64,000 nucleotides of DNA, taken from contig JAUJPP010000007.1 in NCBI GenBank assembly GCA_030562195.1, forward strand, positions 17,791,769 through 17,855,768, read 5' to 3'. The number at the start of each line of letters is the position of its first letter. Positions within the stretch are counted from its first letter, which is position 1. The notes beneath the pieces are model-generated. The model had not been told where the DNA came from. It saw only the letters and a list, made by a program, of their open reading frames with translations, and did no database searches. The DNA is from Nipponacmea schrenckii. Lineage: Eukaryota; Mollusca; Gastropoda; Lottiidae. The translations under genes were made by a program, and so were the position numbers. This document shows positions 60,610 through 64,000 of this stretch, in pieces.

Positions 60610-61511
60610 GATTTTGATTTAAACAATATTTTATTAACATATTAACATACAAATACAGCAATTAGACAATAGGATACAAAAACAAGCCATATGACTTATA
60701 TTAGTTTGCTTCCTTTAGATAAATATGATTACAATATTACAATATGGCACAGGTATATACAATTTTCATTATTATTTTAACCTTCAGGAACATTAAAGAT
60801 GGTGGTGGAAAAAAAAAAAAAAATCCAGTCCCTGTGTTATGATTTCATAGACTGAAGCGTCCTGTAGCTTTGATATAATGGTGTACCGTTTCAAATATAA
60901 ATTTGTTTTGGCTGTAGGAAAGGTCGTTATTTCCATGGCGAAGACATGAAATATTTTGAAAAAATACCGGCAGTGTATGGATAGTGTTAGTTCGGATAGG
61001 TGTATAATGTGGACACCAAAGTAAAAAATGTTCAGAGGTTTCAAGGTCTAAGTTACATGAGCATTGAGGATTATCGTTAATATGCATTAAAAATGTGTGG
61101 AAATTTAAATTACTCTTATTATTACGAAGTTTACAATGAATGATTTGCATGTGACGTTCACCATAATCATACAGCTTTTTTGTGGATGGATATAAATATA
61201 TATATATAGCATTTTTAAACTTAGAAAGAGTCGGTTGCGATTTTATTTCATTCTTTAATTCGTTCCATAATTTAATAGTGGAGAAAGAAAGATGATTGAT
61301 AAAAAGAGGTTCTGCATCGAATTTGTCGAATTAGCTCGGGATTTCGAAGTGAGTAAGAAAGAGATTGAGAAGAAGTAAAAGGGACAAGAGAACAAAGATA
61401 TGGGGGAGCAAGGTCATTTTTCATCTTATAGAATGTTATCAATTTGTGGGCTTGTCTACGTATAGAGAGAGAAGAAAATCCAGATTCAGAATAAGGAATG
61501 TTTTCCTCAAT
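60610..61511 (-). mobile_element. 3' fragment of a non-LTR (LINE) retrotransposon
   Basis: Minus-strand sequence encoding the C-terminal end of a LINE reverse-transcriptase polyprotein, followed by a 3' untranslated region with AATAAA (60630-60635 on the minus strand). Hallmarks: RRQAHKLITFYKMKNDLAPP and YLCSLVPF, then STIKLWNELKNEI, YGERHMQIIHCKLRNNKS, and the terminal cysteine-histidine motif CSCNLDLETSEHFLLWC (C-x-C-x8-H-x4-C). This order is typical of animal LINE ORF2 C-termini. The element is 5'-truncated: upstream of about 61511 the homology fades, and the catalytic reverse-transcriptase core is absent. The clade was not determined. Confidence 0.85.
60845..61511 (-). pseudogene. Frameshifted LINE ORF2 C-terminus
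   Basis: Two overlapping frames carry the coding remnant. The upstream one (61511 to 61272, 80 codons) contains the RRQAHKL and RNPELIRQIRCRTSFY segments and runs into TAA. The downstream one (61330 to 60845, 161 codons) contains LWNEL, YGERHM and the C-x-C-x8-H-x4-C motif and ends at TGA 60845-60847. The shift lies within 61272-61330, around the TTTCTTTCTCC tract. A run of 15 T in sense orientation follows the stop (60809-60823). The copy cannot encode a working protein. Confidence 0.8.
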
Positions 61512-62958
61512 CTATGTTGTATATCAGTACCCTCGACAACAAGAGACCAACTGTTAGTATCACTCACATACCGTAACGTAAACTGTTATTTTTCTGTGAG
61601 TTATTGAGGTAAATTTATCTTTAATGGGTATTAAACTGTAGATAAAGTTCTCAGTTGTTTATCTTCAAACACCTTGACCATTCTACATACTTCATTAACA
61701 GGTGAGAGATATTATATTGAACACCTACGACAACTTCTCAAGTAATCAAATAGTTTCAGAGTTCTTAACTATGGATAGTTTTATCTACTATTGGAGGTAG
61801 GTCTTTTATAAGACCTCTCTGTATTTTTTACGGTGGTATTTTATAATATCACTAGTATCTGTTTATGTGTATGTGTGTGCGTGCTTGTGCGTGCGTCTTT
61901 TTAACTTAAATTATACTAATAATTAATGCTCGCACAAATCAATAAGCTTATCTCTATTGTTCCGTGACCTAGGCCAGTGCTTTCATTGAGCCTCGTCTCA
62001 ATACACCCTAACACTACAAGATTCAGCCATTGTGTGAACAATTCTACATTCACCCCTTTCGGGTTGGTAAATGCGAATGAAGAGGTAACAGGTGTGCTCT
62101 TTCAGAAGAAGAGGTAGGACAAGCGATCTACTACATTATTGACTTTATCACTCAAAATTCGTTGGTATGTTTAGTATAAGATTTGGGTTTTAGGGAAATT
62201 ACTTCGAAATCAATATATATCTATAATTAATATAATATTAAATAATATTATTTTATAATTGCCTTGTGCGTACCTAGAAATACCAGTTTGATTTTGACTT
62301 TTGATCAATAATGTTGAAGTACAATATAAAGAGCAACTGTGTATTCGGTCTGAACACATACTGAGGACACAAAGTCAGACAGACTAACAACTCCTGCTAT
62401 TTCCAGATGGATTGCTCTAGATAGCACTGATTCCTGCACTGATCTCAAATAATAGGTGTCTTCCATATGATATAATTATATTCATTGACATAGTATTTAG
62501 ACCTTGTAGTGCATGTTGTTGCTGAACAATAAACGGGTTCAATTATATTAATCAATCTGTACACTTTTTTAATATTTATACATACATTGATAATAACTAG
62601 GCGTGTATCAAAATAGAATCAAAAACATAACATACAGCGATAAAATTTACCATCTAGATAAAGTTCAACACTGTCTGTATCGTTCAGAAAAATCCAAAAG
62701 AATATGTGAATAATGATAAGATACACGCATTAATTAATTTTGATTGGTTCCATGTTGAGGTTTTTACTGATGATATCTGTGTGATGTTCACAGACAGGTT
62801 TTGTTTGATGTTTGTCATCATAGATCAATATAAGACAGTTTTGATGAATTAATTATGGAATGTTTCTATTAACAAGAAGTGCTATTAAAATATTTTCATC
62901 GGTCATATACGAACATAAAAAAGTAGGGAGAAGGGGTACATGTACATGTTTTGAACAC
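61512..62958. other. Non-coding stretch with a TG-rich microsatellite
   Basis: AT-rich, no gene recognised. The first ~100 bp may be further LINE remnant, too decayed to trace. Confidence 0.45.
61861..61897 (+). repeat. Imperfect (TG/CG)n microsatellite
   Basis: About 37 bp of alternating purine-pyrimidine sequence (TGTGTATGTGTGTGCGTGC and similar). Confidence 0.8.
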
Positions 62959-63119
62959 GGAAACATTACTTTAAAACTATATAGTATTGTCCTAACATAT
63001 TGACCAAATGCCTTCTTCAGAAGGAGGAAGGAGGTGTTTCTGGGAAGGCATTTAGCCGAAACGTTAGACGACAGGACAATACTATATACATATATGTAGT
63101 TTTAAAGTGAGTAAGGTTT
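62959..63119. repeat. Inverted pair of a GCATTT.GCCGAAACGTTAG motif (large hairpin)
   Basis: The right arm (about 63030-63119, plus strand) reads GGGAAGGCATTTAGCCGAAA, then CGTTAGACGACAGGACAATA and on to GTAGTTTTAAAGT. The left arm (62959-63025) is its inverted copy: read on the minus strand it gives CTGAAGAAGGCATTTGGTCA, then ATATGTTAGGACAATACTAT and AGTTTTAAAGT. The arms match with a few substitutions, a TACATATATG insertion on the right and a small gap. The short loop contains GGAGGAAGGAGG. Each arm has a GGC..GCC mini-stem followed by GAAAC (decayed to AATAT in the left arm). It looks like the terminal piece of a transposable element inserted or duplicated head-to-head. Confidence 0.7.
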
Positions 63120-64000
63120 CAATATCATATCTTTAATTGCTTTTCCTTACTATAGCAACTTGTATTATTTTGCGGATATTTAGTTTTAGGTGTTTTCAAT
63201 GGAAAAATAACATTTTATTGTTCTTACTTCTTTGTGCTATCTTTACTGCGTTTTGAGATCCAACTGATCCAGATTGTTCGTGGTAAATCATAATTAATTT
63301 ACTGTAATAGATAGTGCCAATGAGATAAGTATCCATGAATGACGAAGCGATATAAGTAATTCATAATGTTATTGTCCTCTATGATAAATTAGTTTAATAG
63401 AATTGTTTACTAAAGGCAGAACTGATTTGACACACAGCAGCCCATTATGCTTCAAGTGGAACCTCTTAACATCCGAATATGGTTCAAAACCAACATATTT
63501 TGATTTTATGCAATTAGAGGGAAAGCATTGGATAATAAAGACTGTCCACATTTCTGAAATTTCTGTGCAACTACATACTATATGGATGATAACAGTCCTC
63601 GCTTCTGGTGACTTAGTGACTTCTGCGTTGACTTAGCAAAGATGTTTGTTGAGAAAAGATATTTCATATTGAAGTAACTGAAGTAACAAACCAACATAAA
63701 CAACAAGGTGTTGACAATAGTTTCAGATAAACTTTTCTAAAGAATTCTTTCTGTCAGTAGAATCATTTCAGAACAGTAGATAAATAGAATGTATTTTTAT
63801 TATCATCATTATATCAGTATTCACTGAATAGATATATCTCTTATTGTCTTGACTAATTAACCACCCTGATTACCATTTAACCTAGATTACCCATGTAATG
63901 ATAGTCTAAAAACAGTTACTGAGTGATGTTAATTGTAAGAGGTTATTGTCTTGACCCACATACCAAGATTAATATGTACCTCTTAAACCCAGACCTGTTA
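63120..64000. other. Non-coding stretch
   Basis: AT-rich. Overlapping open frames on both strands at 63369-63636 lack splice or start support. Nothing else was recognised. Confidence 0.5.

Noticed and set aside
63369..63636. Overlapping 60- and 77-codon frames on opposite strands
   Set aside because: No splice sites, no recognised motif and no compositional contrast with the flanks.

Overview
The window is nuclear DNA of an animal, not a microbe. It is strongly AT-rich, has no long open reading frames, and shows GT..AG-bounded exon candidates, tandem satellites, short inverted-repeat transposons and the 3' end of a LINE-type retrotransposon. The LINE ending and the style of the repeats fit an invertebrate, possibly a mollusc or other lophotrochozoan; that is inference only. 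No bacterial-style operon, CRISPR array, rRNA or convincing tRNA was found. Most of the 64 kb reads as introns and intergenic DNA. Short open frames of 60-100 codons are expected by chance at this base composition, so most were left out.

Left part (1-23.4 kb): a 524-bp element with ~65-bp inverted termini and an internal tandem repeat (728-1251); two minus-strand exon candidates (3472-3563 and 5059-5287, the latter with an N-terminal hydrophobic segment); scattered plus-strand exon candidates at 8386, 11954, 12833 and 22891; and a diverged dispersed repeat (9145 and 16285).

Middle part (23.4-44 kb): a 36-bp minisatellite (23437-24735), a decayed ~50-bp tandem repeat (26574-27158), a 492-bp TA-flanked inverted-repeat element (35906-36397), the best plus-strand exon (38715-38851), another exon candidate at 40132, and a 35-bp satellite of almost 2 kb (42042-43960).

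Right part (44-64 kb): an inverted-repeat element (48061-48466); a minus-strand gene whose best exon is 51682-51905, with possible downstream exons near 50.0 and 49.2 kb; a compact four-exon plus-strand gene model (56890-58083, phases consistent, AATAAA at 58207); a 419-bp element with CCCCGTTTACAC termini (58817-59235); the window's longest ORF (59633-60004, minus); a frameshifted LINE 3' fragment (60610-61511, minus); and an inverted pair of a motif ending GCCGAAACG (62959-63119).

No protein family could be named with confidence except the LINE C-terminus. All gene models rest on splice signals, phase compatibility and local base composition read by eye. I see no clearly new biological system; the items most worth checking are the 56.9-58.1 kb gene, the 51.9 kb gene and the inverted-repeat structures.
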